From positions 248,001 through 312,000 of the forward strand of contig NZ_WNXC01000008.1 in assembly GCF_014172405.1 (NCBI RefSeq): 64,000 bases of DNA. The letters are read 5' to 3'. The notes under the pieces were generated by a model that searched no databases, had not been told where the DNA came from, and saw only the letters and a list, made by a program, of their open reading frames with translations. This DNA is from Pedobacter gandavensis. GTDB taxonomy: Bacteria; Bacteroidota; Bacteroidia; Sphingobacteriales; Sphingobacteriaceae. Shown one piece after another: positions 25,263-34,103 of the stretch (position 1 is its first letter; every line of letters begins with the position of its first letter). Position numbers and translations under genes: made by a program.

Positions 25263-28067
25263 TTAATAGTTGTTTTTATAAAATTCAAGGTACTTGTTCA
25301 ATAGGTCCTTGCTGCTGAGCTTATCAAAGTTTTCTTTGCTGATGATAAAGCTTTTGTACAAGTTAGCAGGGACTTTCATGATCTGTTTTAACTGAGGATT
25401 TATACCATCAGCATACGTTTTTGCGTCGTCGAAAGTACCAAAGTTTCCTACAAATATAAGCTGATCATTGTCAAATTCCTTCAATTGATGACGGAGATTG
25501 TTTTCAGCGTAGTTTCCGCGGTTGTATTGACCGATGCCAAAACGGGAAGAACTGAGGGTTAAAGAGGCGTCAGCCACGTGTACCACGTAATAATATAGTT
25601 TAGAAGGGGCGGTATTAAAAATTCCTTCTGCCTTGACTGCCGGTGCTGGTACAACTGGTTTTTCAGCCGCAGGATTTTCTTTTACAGGGATCTCCGCTAC
25701 CGGGATTTGCGGTACAAATGGAATTACTTTCGGAGGGCCGTCCTGGTCCTTGTTGGTTTTAGAGGCGACTTTATCTGTGGCTTTTGCTGGGAATTGCTGT
25801 GCAAAGAACTTTGGTTCATTGGCATCAAAATCAGCAAGGGCTATCGCTCTCTGTTTAAATTCTTCCAAATGCTGACTGATGTAATTGAGGTGTTCTTTCA
25901 CCAATGGTACAATCAGCTGATCGTTCGGGTAGCTGACCTTAATCTTTTCGAAAGCAGTGATGAGCTGGTCTACATGAGCTGTTCTACCAATAGCAATGGC
26001 TTTTAAGTAGGCAAACTGTGGCGCTAAATAATTATCTGGACTGGCTTGTAGCACTTCATCCGCTTTCAGAATGACACTGGCAAAGTCTTTTTTCTCGTAT
26101 AAGTCGAACAGGTCATTGTATTGCTTATTAACCACGATTTCCATTTCCGATTGTTTCATCGAGAAAGCAGGGTCAAGTATGGTTTTAGCGTAAGATGAGC
26201 TGGCAAAATCTTTCAGTACTTTCTGTTTATAGACTTCTGCTTTCGCTGGATCTATGGTTTTATTCGCTAAGAAGAGCCCATAGTAGATCGAAGCCAATCG
26301 GTCATTGTTAGGGAAATGTTTAAGTAGGGTTTCGTATACTTCTGCGGCTTCCTTTGGACTGTTTAGCTCTTGCAGGTAGAAATTGGCGATCTCATAATAG
26401 GCTTCCATTTCTTTCTGGTCAGATATGGCCAGGCCTGCAGCAGTAGTCGGGATTTCTGCAAGTAATGTTTTAATTTTCGAAGCAGAATCCGGCATGGCCG
26501 TATTTTTCTGGTCTGGATTTACGACCCCATTATTGGTCGCATAGTTTTTAGTAATCCCCTGATTGGTCTCTTGTGCAGAAGATTTTATGCTCTGGCGCCA
26601 GTTGAGTTCCAATTTACGGTTGCCCCATTTCTTTTTAAAGTCGTTAAAACCTGTGCTGATGGCCGCCTGATTCGCAAAATAAAAGTTACTTGACGCTGGA
26701 CCTTTTTGGCGGGTATCATTGCCGGTAGGGAAGGGGCTTGCCGGAATGTTGTTAACGGTATTTATTGTTTTTGTTGCTGCAATTACCGGGTTAACCAATA
26801 AGCGTACCTTCGCTAAACGTTCCGCTTCAGGTAGTTTAGCCAACGATTGCAGGGTGTCCTGAAAGGCAATCTGCTCGTAGCGATCGGTTAGGTATTGCAG
26901 GTTCTGCGTCTTTTTTACCACCAATTCATAGCCTGGATAAGTCTTTGGCAGCGTGTTTACCGTGCTGTCATAATATAACTTTGCATGGATATAATCATGG
27001 AAATGCTTGAAATTCAGGTCGGCAATCTTTAAGTACGAAAGGCCTTTCTGGTACATGTTTTTTGTGCTGTTGCGCAGGGATAACTTATAATATTTATCGG
27101 CTTCCAGATAATTTTGATCTCTGGCATAGCTTTCCGCGACTTGATAATAGATTTGGTCGTGGTAATCCTCGTTTTTATCGTCTTTAAGCATGGCCAGTAA
27201 TTCTTGCTGCTTGTTGATTTTTAAGCCGCTCATAAAGGCATTGAGCTTAATCCTGTTAAGATTTGCATTAAAATACATCTCAAACGGGGCACTACTTTTT
27301 TCTACTTTACGATAGTAACGTAGCGCTTCATTGTAGTTTTCTTGTTTTTCATACAACTGTGCCAGGATGTAATTCCAGCGAATGCGTTGTTGTTTGCTTG
27401 GATGCGCCTGTTGGGCTTGTTGTAGCAATTCGATGGCATCTGAAGCCATTCGCTGATGAATATAAATTTGCGCAATGGTGGCCAATGGCTCTGCTTTGTG
27501 GCTTTTTGTGCCGGAAATTGTATTGGATAAGGTATCCAGTACTTTTGCCGCTTCGCTGTATTTACCCAGTTGCATTAAGCTTCTGGCTTTCCAGTCCAGT
27601 GCGATTACGCGGCTTTTTGTATTGCCGGGATAGGTTTTGGCAGTATAGTCGAAATATTCTTCCGCATTAAAGTAGTTCCCTTTATAGAAGTTAGCCTTTC
27701 CAAGCAGGAGGTAGGCATCGTCTTGGTAGTTGCCATATGTTTTTTCTAATAGGAGCACTCTTGCTTTTTTGATGATCTCCTCCATATCCGGCATACTTCC
27801 ACCTGGCTGGTCATTGAAAATATCATAGGCTTCAGGATTGACGTAAACTGGTAGGACTTCATCATAGTTGTCCGCATAAGCCTCTGTTAACGCTGTCTGA
27901 TGTTGATCCAGGATCAGATTGGCATTGTATATATAGTTATATCTGGAAGTCAGGTTTTGCATGGCCCTACTCATGGCAGTGTCCTTGTTGGAGCTACAGG
28001 CATACAAGAGGCAGGAAAAAAAGATAACTAAGGTTATCTTTAGAGAGTTGATTGCGTAATTTTCCAA
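25263..28067 (-). CDS. PorW/SprE-like T9SS TPR lipoprotein
   Basis: A 934-residue lipoprotein with signal peptide and lipobox LLYAC (Cys24). At least eight TPR-like repeats cover residues about 40-420 and again 540-720 (for example AYLLLGKANFYKGNYFNAEEYFDY and QQAHPSKQQRIRWNYILAQLYEKQ). A Pro/Glu-rich linker and a C-terminal SPOR-like alpha/beta domain (YYYVVHVADASLTLSSSRF, then KSFIISKENF) follow. This architecture and length fit PorW/SprE, a lipoprotein required for T9SS and gliding in relatives. The name rests on architecture, not on a search. It heads the operon with PBP1A and uvrC. Confidence 0.75.
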   Translation of the reverse strand: MENYAINSLKITLVIFFSCLLYACSSNKDTAMSRAMQNLTSRYNYIYNANLILDQHQTALTEAYADNYDEVLPVYVNPEAYDIFNDQPGGSMPDMEEIIKKARVLLLEKTYGNYQDDAYLLLGKANFYKGNYFNAEEYFDYTAKTYPGNTKSRVIALDWKARSLMQLGKYSEAAKVLDTLSNTISGTKSHKAEPLATIAQIYIHQRMASDAIELLQQAQQAHPSKQQRIRWNYILAQLYEKQENYNEALRYYRKVEKSSAPFEMYFNANLNRIKLNAFMSGLKINKQQELLAMLKDDKNEDYHDQIYYQVAESYARDQNYLEADKYYKLSLRNSTKNMYQKGLSYLKIADLNFKHFHDYIHAKLYYDSTVNTLPKTYPGYELVVKKTQNLQYLTDRYEQIAFQDTLQSLAKLPEAERLAKVRLLVNPVIAATKTINTVNNIPASPFPTGNDTRQKGPASSNFYFANQAAISTGFNDFKKKWGNRKLELNWRQSIKSSAQETNQGITKNYATNNGVVNPDQKNTAMPDSASKIKTLLAEIPTTAAGLAISDQKEMEAYYEIANFYLQELNSPKEAAEVYETLLKHFPNNDRLASIYYGLFLANKTIDPAKAEVYKQKVLKDFASSSYAKTILDPAFSMKQSEMEIVVNKQYNDLFDLYEKKDFASVILKADEVLQASPDNYLAPQFAYLKAIAIGRTAHVDQLITAFEKIKVSYPNDQLIVPLVKEHLNYISQHLEEFKQRAIALADFDANEPKFFAQQFPAKATDKVASKTNKDQDGPPKVIPFVPQIPVAEIPVKENPAAEKPVVPAPAVKAEGIFNTAPSKLYYYVVHVADASLTLSSSRFGIGQYNRGNYAENNLRHQLKEFDNDQLIFVGNFGTFDDAKTYADGINPQLKQIMKVPANLYKSFIISKENFDKLSSKDLLNKYLEFYKNNY

Positions 28068-28109
28068 AAAAAATAGGTTGAGTTAATCTTATAAACAACA
28101 AAATATATA

Positions 28110-28117
28110 CAAAAGTA
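28110..28117 (-). promoter_or_regulatory. -7 promoter box of the porW-PBP1A-uvrC operon
   Basis: The complement reads TACTTTTG (TAnnTTTG), about 43 nt before the porW-like ATG. A TTG -33 element at standard spacing is not clear (TTTG lies 24 bp away), so this is a candidate only. Confidence 0.4.
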
Positions 28118-28177
28118 TTTTATTCAACACTAAGTTCTTAACAAATTAGATTTTATTTGCATTAGATTTTTATTCCT

Positions 28178-28399
28178 ATGGATCCGAACGAAGAGAAAAA
28201 GAACGTTAATAATTTTGCGAGGTATTCCTCAATCAGTTTCCAAATGTTGGCCACAATTGGCGTTTTTGCGTTTGCAGGCTATAAAATTGATGAATATCAG
28301 CACAGTAAGCAGCCAATCTATGCCGCGATTTTAGGACTTTTAGGTGTAGTCGTATCCTTGTATCAGGTTGTAAAACAACTGAATAAAAACTCAAACTGA
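28178..28399 (+). CDS. AtpZ/AtpI family small membrane protein
   Basis: A 73-residue protein with two transmembrane segments (about residues 18-38 and 46-65) and the pattern FQMLATIGVFAFAGYKIDEY, characteristic of AtpZ, which accompanies ATP synthase operons and is linked to c-ring assembly or Mg/Ca transport in relatives. It opens the atp operon, divergent from the porW-like gene. The ATG at 28178 follows a TTTTTATTCCT stretch without a Shine-Dalgarno. Confidence 0.8.
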   Translation: MDPNEEKKNVNNFARYSSISFQMLATIGVFAFAGYKIDEYQHSKQPIYAAILGLLGVVVSLYQVVKQLNKNSN

Positions 28400-28423
28400 T
28401 TATTTTAAACCATTGTAAATTCC

Positions 28424-28431
28424 TACTTTTG
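28424..28431 (+). promoter_or_regulatory. -7 box (TACTTTTG) inside the atp operon
   Basis: A perfect TAnnTTTG box lies between the AtpZ-like gene and the next gene, 19 nt before its TTG start. It could give an internal promoter for the main ATP synthase genes. The -33 element is not obvious. Confidence 0.4.
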
Positions 28432-28450
28432 TAAAAAAATAGATACTGAT

Positions 28451-28840
28451 TTGAGTTTAACACGGTTTACCCTTTATTATTTAGCGTTTTGCGCCGTTCT
28501 CGGTGGCATCGCTTATGCCCTTCCTGCTATATTTCCTGATCAGTTGATCTTAGTACCTAAATTCTGGTTGGTGTTTGGCTTCTTAGCCGGCATTACTTAT
28601 ATCGCTTATGGCGTGGCAGATTTGGGATTAAAACGCAATCCTGATGTTGGCGTGATGGCCATTATGGGATCAATTGCACTGAAGATGATTTTCGCAATGG
28701 CTTTTGTGCTGATTTACAGCCTTAAAAGCAAGGAAAACGGCTTTGTTTTCGTGCTGAACTTTTTTTCTTTATATTTATTGTTCAGCTTCTTTGAAATATA
28801 CTGTTTGTTACGTAACTTGCGCCACCAAAATAAAAAGTAA
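28451..28840 (+). CDS. AtpI-like four-helix membrane protein
   Basis: A 129-residue protein with four hydrophobic segments (about residues 5-27, 35-58, 68-87, 96-118) and a short basic C-terminus RNLRHQNKK. It has the size, topology and position of ATP synthase subunit I, although sequence identity to AtpI is weak. There is no ATG near the N-terminus; the frame opens with TTG at 28451 and the next Met is past residue 70, so TTG is the likely start. It sits between AtpZ-like and atpB genes. Confidence 0.65.
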   Translation: MSLTRFTLYYLAFCAVLGGIAYALPAIFPDQLILVPKFWLVFGFLAGITYIAYGVADLGLKRNPDVGVMAIMGSIALKMIFAMAFVLIYSLKSKENGFVFVLNFFSLYLLFSFFEIYCLLRNLRHQNKK

Positions 28841-28854
28841 AAATCTGCGAGTAA

Positions 28855-30009
28855 ATGGATTGTAGCCACGTTTTTGAGTTTAAAGTGAAGAGGTTAATTG
28901 TTGTTTTTACGCTCTTTTTAGCGTTTTTTTCTGTTACACCTGCTGCTTTCGCACAGGTTGACACAGCACAAGTAACAGAAGGTTCTCATGCCCAGCCGGC
29001 AGCTGAGAAAAAGTTTGACATTGGTAAGTTTGCACTACACCACATTGCGGATTCGCATAGTTGGCATGTAATTGGACATACCTATATCGACCTTCCGGTA
29101 ATTTTGTACACCAAAGCTGGTGTTGTAAACTTCAGTTCTGCTGATTTCACCACGCTGGAGGACGGAAAAGTTGTTCGCGATGATGAAGCTAAAGTAGTAG
29201 TAGAGCAAAAAGGACAACGCTTTGTGAAGATGCACGAGAAAATCTATTATGCGTCTGACGTTGCGAATGAGCACGGTCAGTTTGTAACTTTAGATGAGAA
29301 GCATCATGCCACAAATGCACGCCCGCTGGACTTGTCCATGACAAAGAATGTGGTCACCTTGTTTTTATCTATCATCATCATCTTAGCGGTGTTCTTGAGC
29401 GTTGCTAAAGGATATAGAACCAACAAAGGTAAATCACCAAAAGGAATCCAGTCTTGGATGGAGCCAATCATCTTGTTTGTACGTGATGACATTGCTATTC
29501 CAAACTTAGGTCATAAATACGAGCGCTTTATGCCGTACTTATTAACCGTGTTTTTCTTTATCTGGTTTAATAACATGTTGGGCTTAGTTCCATTCTTACC
29601 TGGTGGTGCCAATTTAACTGGTAACATCGCAGTAACGATGATCCTTGCATTGGCTACATTCTGCCTAACGGTGTTTAACGGTAATAAATATTACTGGAAA
29701 CACATCTTTATGCCTGATGTACCATGGTGGATGTATGTCGTTATGGTTCCGGTAGAATTGTTCGGTATCTTTACCAAACCTATCGCCCTAATGATTCGTT
29801 TGTTTGCTAACATTACTGCAGGACACATCTTGGTGTTGTCATTGATCTGCTTGGTGTTCGTATTCAACAGCTTGTACATTGCACCAATTTCTATCGCCTT
29901 TGCAGTATTTATCGGCGGAATCGAATTACTGGTTGCATTTATCCAGGCCTTTATTTTTACGATCCTTTCTGCCCTGTTTATCGGAATGGCAATTGATGAT
30001 CACCACTAA
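28855..30009 (+). CDS. atpB: ATP synthase Fo subunit a (AtpB) with N-terminal periplasmic extension
   Basis: A 384-residue subunit a, over 100 residues longer than the E. coli protein (271). The first 35 residues resemble a signal peptide ending near AAFAQ, then about 120 soluble residues rich in His, Asp and Glu precede the first core helix (NVVTLFLSIIIILAVFLSVA). The core contains ANLTGNIAVTMILALATF and the helix with the essential Arg in IALMIRLFANITAGHIL. It forms the proton half-channels against the c-ring. The ATG at 28855 is taken; a GTG at 28885 would give a tidier signal peptide. Confidence 0.93.
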   Translation: MDCSHVFEFKVKRLIVVFTLFLAFFSVTPAAFAQVDTAQVTEGSHAQPAAEKKFDIGKFALHHIADSHSWHVIGHTYIDLPVILYTKAGVVNFSSADFTTLEDGKVVRDDEAKVVVEQKGQRFVKMHEKIYYASDVANEHGQFVTLDEKHHATNARPLDLSMTKNVVTLFLSIIIILAVFLSVAKGYRTNKGKSPKGIQSWMEPIILFVRDDIAIPNLGHKYERFMPYLLTVFFFIWFNNMLGLVPFLPGGANLTGNIAVTMILALATFCLTVFNGNKYYWKHIFMPDVPWWMYVVMVPVELFGIFTKPIALMIRLFANITAGHILVLSLICLVFVFNSLYIAPISIAFAVFIGGIELLVAFIQAFIFTILSALFIGMAIDDHH

Positions 30010-30047
30010 TTAGAATTATTTTTTAACAACAATTAATATATAAAATC

Positions 30048-30260
30048 ATGATTACAGGAAGTATTGCTGCAATTGGTGCAGGATTAGCTGCGATTGGCGC
30101 TGGTCTAGGTATCGGACGCATTGGTGGTTCAGCTATGGACGGTATTGCTCGTCAACCAGAAGCTGCCTCTAAAATTCAAACTGCAATGTTAATCGCTGCT
30201 GCCTTCGTTGAAGCTGTTGCGCTTTTCGCAGTAGTTGTTGCCCTAATGGGTAATGGCTAG
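30048..30260 (+). CDS. atpE: ATP synthase Fo subunit c (AtpE)
   Basis: A 70-residue hairpin of two helices joined by the polar loop GIARQPEA. Helix 1 has the glycine repeat GAGLAAIGAGLGIG, and helix 2 carries the ion-binding Glu55 in AAFVEAVALF. Glu55 is followed by Ala rather than Ser/Thr and no helix-1 Gln is present, so H+ rather than Na+ coupling is expected. Many copies form the rotor ring, so it must be made in excess of its neighbours; a hairpin just after the gene may help. Confidence 0.96.
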   Translation: MITGSIAAIGAGLAAIGAGLGIGRIGGSAMDGIARQPEAASKIQTAMLIAAAFVEAVALFAVVVALMGNG

Positions 30261-30269
30261 AAATTAAAC

Positions 30270-30295
30270 GGTGCCAGATAGCGATATCTGGTGCC
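30270..30295 (+). other. Stem-loop between atpE and atpF
   Basis: CCAGATA (30274-30280), a GCGA tetraloop of the stable GNRA type, and TATCTGG (30285-30291), extended by two G-U and two G-C pairs to an 11-bp stem. Only a weak T-rich tail follows, so it is more likely an mRNA processing or 3'-protecting hairpin, or a leaky terminator, than a full stop. Confidence 0.6.
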
Positions 30296-30337
30296 ATTTA
30301 TTGTTAAAAAAGAACAAAATATTTTATACATATACAG

Positions 30338-30832
30338 ATGGAATTATTATTACCTGAATTCGGCCTAGTTATCTTTCAATCCATTGCTTTCTTATTGCTA
30401 ATGTTTTTATTGGCAAAATTTGCCTGGAAACCAATTCTTGCAGCAATTAAAGAACGCGAAAAATCGATTGATGAAGCATTAAGCAAAGCTGAATTAGCAA
30501 AACAAGAGATGGCTCGTTTAACTTCTCAAAATGAAGAGTTAATGAAATCTGCCCGTGCTGAACGTGATTTGATCTTGAAAGAAGCAAAAACGCTTAAAGA
30601 TAGCATCATTAATGAAGCAAAAACTTCTGCTCAGACTGAAGGTGCTAAATTAATTGAGAAAGCTAAGATCGAAATTGAAAATTCAAAGAAAGCTGCTTTA
30701 GCAGAATTGAAACACCAGGTTTCTTCTTTATCATTAGATATCGCGGAACGTGTATTACGTAATCAATTACAAGACAAAGCTACTCAGCAGGATTTAGTTG
30801 CTAATCTTTTAAAAGACGTTGAATTAAACTAG
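30338..30832 (+). CDS. atpF: ATP synthase Fo subunit b (AtpF)
   Basis: A 164-residue protein with one N-terminal transmembrane helix (FGLVIFQSIAFLLLMFLLAKF, residues about 7-27) and a long charged coiled coil, the peripheral stalk. KFAWKPILAAIKEREKSIDEAL is typical of the membrane-proximal part. It pairs as a dimer and binds delta at its C-terminus. Spacing to atpH is 31 nt. Confidence 0.95.
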   Translation: MELLLPEFGLVIFQSIAFLLLMFLLAKFAWKPILAAIKEREKSIDEALSKAELAKQEMARLTSQNEELMKSARAERDLILKEAKTLKDSIINEAKTSAQTEGAKLIEKAKIEIENSKKAALAELKHQVSSLSLDIAERVLRNQLQDKATQQDLVANLLKDVELN

Positions 30833-30863
30833 TCTGTAGTTTATTTAGCCAAATTAGATAAAA

Positions 30864-31412
30864 ATGTTAGAAAATAAAGCAGCATCGAGATACGCCAAAT
30901 CAATGATTGACCTTGCTCAAGAGCAAAACTCTTTGGAAGAAATCAAGAATGATATGGTGCTTTTAGATCAGGTGATTGATCAGAATCCAGAATTGGAAGC
31001 TATCCTTAATAACCCTATCGTTCCTTTGGACAAAAAATCAGGGATTTTAGAAGATGTATTTGGTGCCAAAGTAAATGTGGTAACAAAAGCCTTCTTAAAG
31101 CTGATTGTGAATAAAGGACGTTCAGCGATTTTATTCGGAATGGCAAAATCTTTCATTCAGCAATACAATGCCATTAAAGGAATTGTTACTGCTGAAGTAA
31201 CTTCGGCAATCGAGCTGACTGATGCAAACAGAACAGAAATCGTAGCTTTAGTGAAAAAAGAAGTAGGCGCTAATGAAGTGGTTATTAAAGAAAAAGTTAA
31301 TGACAAACTAATTGGCGGATTTATTTTGAAGGTTGGAGATAAGCAATTTGATGCAAGTATCGCCAACGGTTTGAATAAACTTAAAAAAGAATTTGCTCAG
31401 GGTATCGTTTAA
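30864..31412 (+). CDS. atpH: ATP synthase F1 subunit delta (AtpH)
   Basis: A 182-residue soluble protein with the six-helix N-terminal domain (ASRYAKSMIDLAQEQNSLEE, LNNPIVPLDKKSGILEDVFG) and a C-terminal beta/alpha domain ending VNDKLIGGFILKVGDKQFDASIANGL, a family hallmark. It joins the peripheral stalk to the top of F1. It sits between atpF and atpA, as is usual. Confidence 0.95.
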   Translation: MLENKAASRYAKSMIDLAQEQNSLEEIKNDMVLLDQVIDQNPELEAILNNPIVPLDKKSGILEDVFGAKVNVVTKAFLKLIVNKGRSAILFGMAKSFIQQYNAIKGIVTAEVTSAIELTDANRTEIVALVKKEVGANEVVIKEKVNDKLIGGFILKVGDKQFDASIANGLNKLKKEFAQGIV

Positions 31413-31463
31413 CTTGAGTATTTAAAATAGAAGATAACATATACTAAGAAATAATATAAAATT

Positions 31464-33038
31464 ATGGTAGAGGTAAGACCAGACGAAGTATCGGCAATTA
31501 TCAGGCAACAATTGGCGGGCTTTAAATCAGAAGCAGAACTTGAAGAAGTTGGTACCGTATTGCAGGTGGGTGATGGTATTGCCCGTGTTTATGGTTTAAC
31601 TAAAGTTCAATCCGGTGAGTTAGTTGAATTTGAAAACGGCTTACAAGGTATTGTTTTGAACCTTGAAGAAGATAATGTTGGTGTGGTTTTATTAGGCCCA
31701 TCTGACACGATCAAAGAAGGTGATACGATTAAACGTACTAAGAAAATTGCCTCTATTAAAGTTGGTGAAGGTATGTTAGGTCGTGTAGTTAACACGATGG
31801 GTGAGCCAATCGATGGTAAAGGACCAATCATTGGACAGACGTATGAAATGCCTATCGAGCGTAAAGCTCCAGGTGTAATCTACCGTCAGCCAGTTACTGA
31901 ACCTTTACAAACAGGTATCAAAGCGATTGATGGTATGATTCCAATCGGTCGTGGTCAACGTGAGTTGGTTATTGGTGACCGTCAGATTGGTAAAACTGCG
32001 GTTTGTATCGATACTATCATCAACCAAAAAGAATTTTATGAAGCAGGTAACCCTGTTTACTGTATATATGTAGCTTGTGGTCAAAAAGCAAGTACTGTAG
32101 CAAATATCGTACGTACATTAGAAGAAAACGGTGCAATGCCATACACGGTTGTTGTTGCTGCTTCGGCTGCTGAACCTGCTCCATTGCAGTTCTACGCTCC
32201 TTTCTCTGGTGCTGCGATCGGTGAATTTTTCCGTGATACAGGTAGACCAGCATTAATTGTTTATGATGATTTGTCTAAACAAGCTGTAGCTTACCGTGAG
32301 GTGTCGTTATTACTTCGTCGTCCACCGGGCCGTGAGGCTTATCCTGGTGACGTGTTCTACCTTCACAGTCGTTTGTTAGAGCGTGCTGCTAAGATCAACT
32401 CAAATGATGAGATCGCACAAGCAATGAATGACCTTCCTGAATCATTGAAAGGTATCGTTAAAGGTGGTGGTTCATTAACTGCACTGCCAATTATCGAAAC
32501 TCAAGCTGGTGACGTTTCTGCTTATATCCCTACGAACGTAATTTCGATTACTGACGGACAGATCTTCTTAGAAACTAACTTGTTCAACGCAGGTATTCGT
32601 CCAGCGATTAACGTAGGTATCTCGGTATCTCGTGTAGGTGGTAATGCGCAGATCAAATCAATGAAAAAGGTTGCTGGTACTTTGAAATTAGACCAGGCTC
32701 AATACCGTGAGTTAGAGGCTTTCTCTAAATTCGGTTCTGACCTTGATGCAGCTACTAAATCTGTACTTGATAAAGGTTCACGTAACGTGGAAATCCTTAA
32801 ACAAGGTCAGTTCTCTCCAGTAACAGTAGAGAAACAAGTAGCGATCATCTATATTGGTACTAAAAACTTAATGCGTTCAGTTCCTATCAATAAAGTAAAG
32901 GAATTTGAAGCTGAGTACTTACAACAATTGGAATTACGTCATCCAGATACTTTGAAAGCTTTAAAAGCTGGTAAATTTGATGATGCAATTACCGGAGTAT
33001 TGGAAACTGTAGCAAAAGAGCTTTCCAGCAAATACTAA
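31464..33038 (+). CDS. atpA: ATP synthase F1 subunit alpha (AtpA)
   Basis: A 524-residue subunit alpha: N-terminal beta-barrel, nucleotide-binding domain with Walker A GDRQIGKTA (about residues 171-179), PALIVYDDLSKQAVAYREVSLLLRR-type motif region, and the PAINVGISVSRVGG signature near residue 380. It binds non-catalytic nucleotide and alternates with beta in F1. The partner atpD (beta) and atpC (epsilon) are not in the window. Confidence 0.97.
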   Translation: MVEVRPDEVSAIIRQQLAGFKSEAELEEVGTVLQVGDGIARVYGLTKVQSGELVEFENGLQGIVLNLEEDNVGVVLLGPSDTIKEGDTIKRTKKIASIKVGEGMLGRVVNTMGEPIDGKGPIIGQTYEMPIERKAPGVIYRQPVTEPLQTGIKAIDGMIPIGRGQRELVIGDRQIGKTAVCIDTIINQKEFYEAGNPVYCIYVACGQKASTVANIVRTLEENGAMPYTVVVAASAAEPAPLQFYAPFSGAAIGEFFRDTGRPALIVYDDLSKQAVAYREVSLLLRRPPGREAYPGDVFYLHSRLLERAAKINSNDEIAQAMNDLPESLKGIVKGGGSLTALPIIETQAGDVSAYIPTNVISITDGQIFLETNLFNAGIRPAINVGISVSRVGGNAQIKSMKKVAGTLKLDQAQYRELEAFSKFGSDLDAATKSVLDKGSRNVEILKQGQFSPVTVEKQVAIIYIGTKNLMRSVPINKVKEFEAEYLQQLELRHPDTLKALKAGKFDDAITGVLETVAKELSSKY

Positions 33039-33066
33039 ATTACTCTTGACTGAAGAATAAAAAAGA

Positions 33067-33951
33067 ATGGCTAATTTAAAAGAAGTAAGAATTCGTATAT
33101 CATCGGTGCAATCTACACAGCAGATCACCAAGGCCATGAAAATGGTTTCGGCTGCGAAGTTGAAGCGTGCGACCAATGCGATTGTTCAGCTACGTCCGTA
33201 TGCTACAAAGTTGAAAGAGATCCTAGGAAATCTTTCAGCGAGCTTAGAAGGATCATCGTCTCCGTTTATTCAGGAACGTGAACCAAATAAGGTATTGATT
33301 GTAGTGGTTTCTTCTAACCGTGGTTTAGCTGGTGCCTTTAACATGAATGTGATTAAAGAAACCAACAATTTAATCTCGGAAAAATATAGCGAACAATACA
33401 AAAAAGGTAACGTGAGTATCGTAGCTATCGGTAAGAAAGCACATGATTTCTATGAGAAACGTGGATACAATGTTATCGGAAATAACAATGAAGTATATGC
33501 TGCGCTTACTTTTGAAAATGTAACCAAGATCACCAATTCGATCATGGCAGGCTTTGAAAAAGGCGAATTTGATAAAGTAGAGTTAGTATACAACAGGTTT
33601 AAAAATGCGGCAGTTCAGATCTTAACGACTGAGCAGTTATTGCCTCTCCCTAAAACTGAAATTGCCGAAGGTGCAGACACTGCTCATGCAGTAGACTATA
33701 TCATGGAGCCTTCTCAGGAGGAGATCGTATCGCAGTTGATCCCTAAGTCGATCAAAACTCAGGTATATAAAGCAGTATTGGATTCTCATGCTTCTGAGCA
33801 TGGTGCCCGTATGACTTCAATGGATAAAGCAACTGAAAATGCTGGTGATTTGATTAAAGCGTTAAAGCTTTCTTACAACCAGGCACGTCAGGCTGCGATT
33901 ACTACAGAGCTTACAGAGATTGTAAGTGGTGCAGCTGCACTAAACGGGTAA
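33067..33951 (+). CDS. atpG: ATP synthase F1 subunit gamma (AtpG)
   Basis: A 294-residue rotor shaft subunit. The N-terminal helix has RIRISSVQSTQQITKAMKMVSAAKL and the C-terminal helix has MDKATENAGDLIKALKLSYNQARQAAITTELTEIVSGA-type signature, both diagnostic. It connects c-ring rotation to F1 catalysis. It is the last gene of this atp cluster and is followed by a strong terminator, so beta and epsilon are transcribed elsewhere. Confidence 0.97.
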   Translation: MANLKEVRIRISSVQSTQQITKAMKMVSAAKLKRATNAIVQLRPYATKLKEILGNLSASLEGSSSPFIQEREPNKVLIVVVSSNRGLAGAFNMNVIKETNNLISEKYSEQYKKGNVSIVAIGKKAHDFYEKRGYNVIGNNNEVYAALTFENVTKITNSIMAGFEKGEFDKVELVYNRFKNAAVQILTTEQLLPLPKTEIAEGADTAHAVDYIMEPSQEEIVSQLIPKSIKTQVYKAVLDSHASEHGARMTSMDKATENAGDLIKALKLSYNQARQAAITTELTEIVSGAAALNG

Positions 33952-33966
33952 TCATCCGAATCGTAT

Positions 33967-34002
33967 TAAAAGCCCTTATCCACACGGATAAGGGCTTTTT
34001 TT
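33967..34002 (+). terminator. Terminator of the atp operon
   Basis: AAAAGCCCTTATCC, loop ACAC, GGATAAGGGCTTTTTTT: a 14-bp stem with a T-run, 16 nt after the atpG stop. Confidence 0.9.
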
Positions 34003-34075
34003 ATTTAGATCAGAGGTGTTTTTCTATAAATTGAAATTTATCACGCTGTTATACTGCTTTTTGTTTAATTAATAT

Positions 34076-34083
34076 TATTTTTG
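34076..34083 (+). promoter_or_regulatory. -7 box (TATTTTTG) before the 71-residue membrane protein
   Basis: A full TAnnTTTG match ends 20 nt before the ATG at 34104. No well-spaced TTG -33 element was found. Confidence 0.35.
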
Positions 34084-34103
34084 TGCCATTAATAGAAAAC
34101 ACT

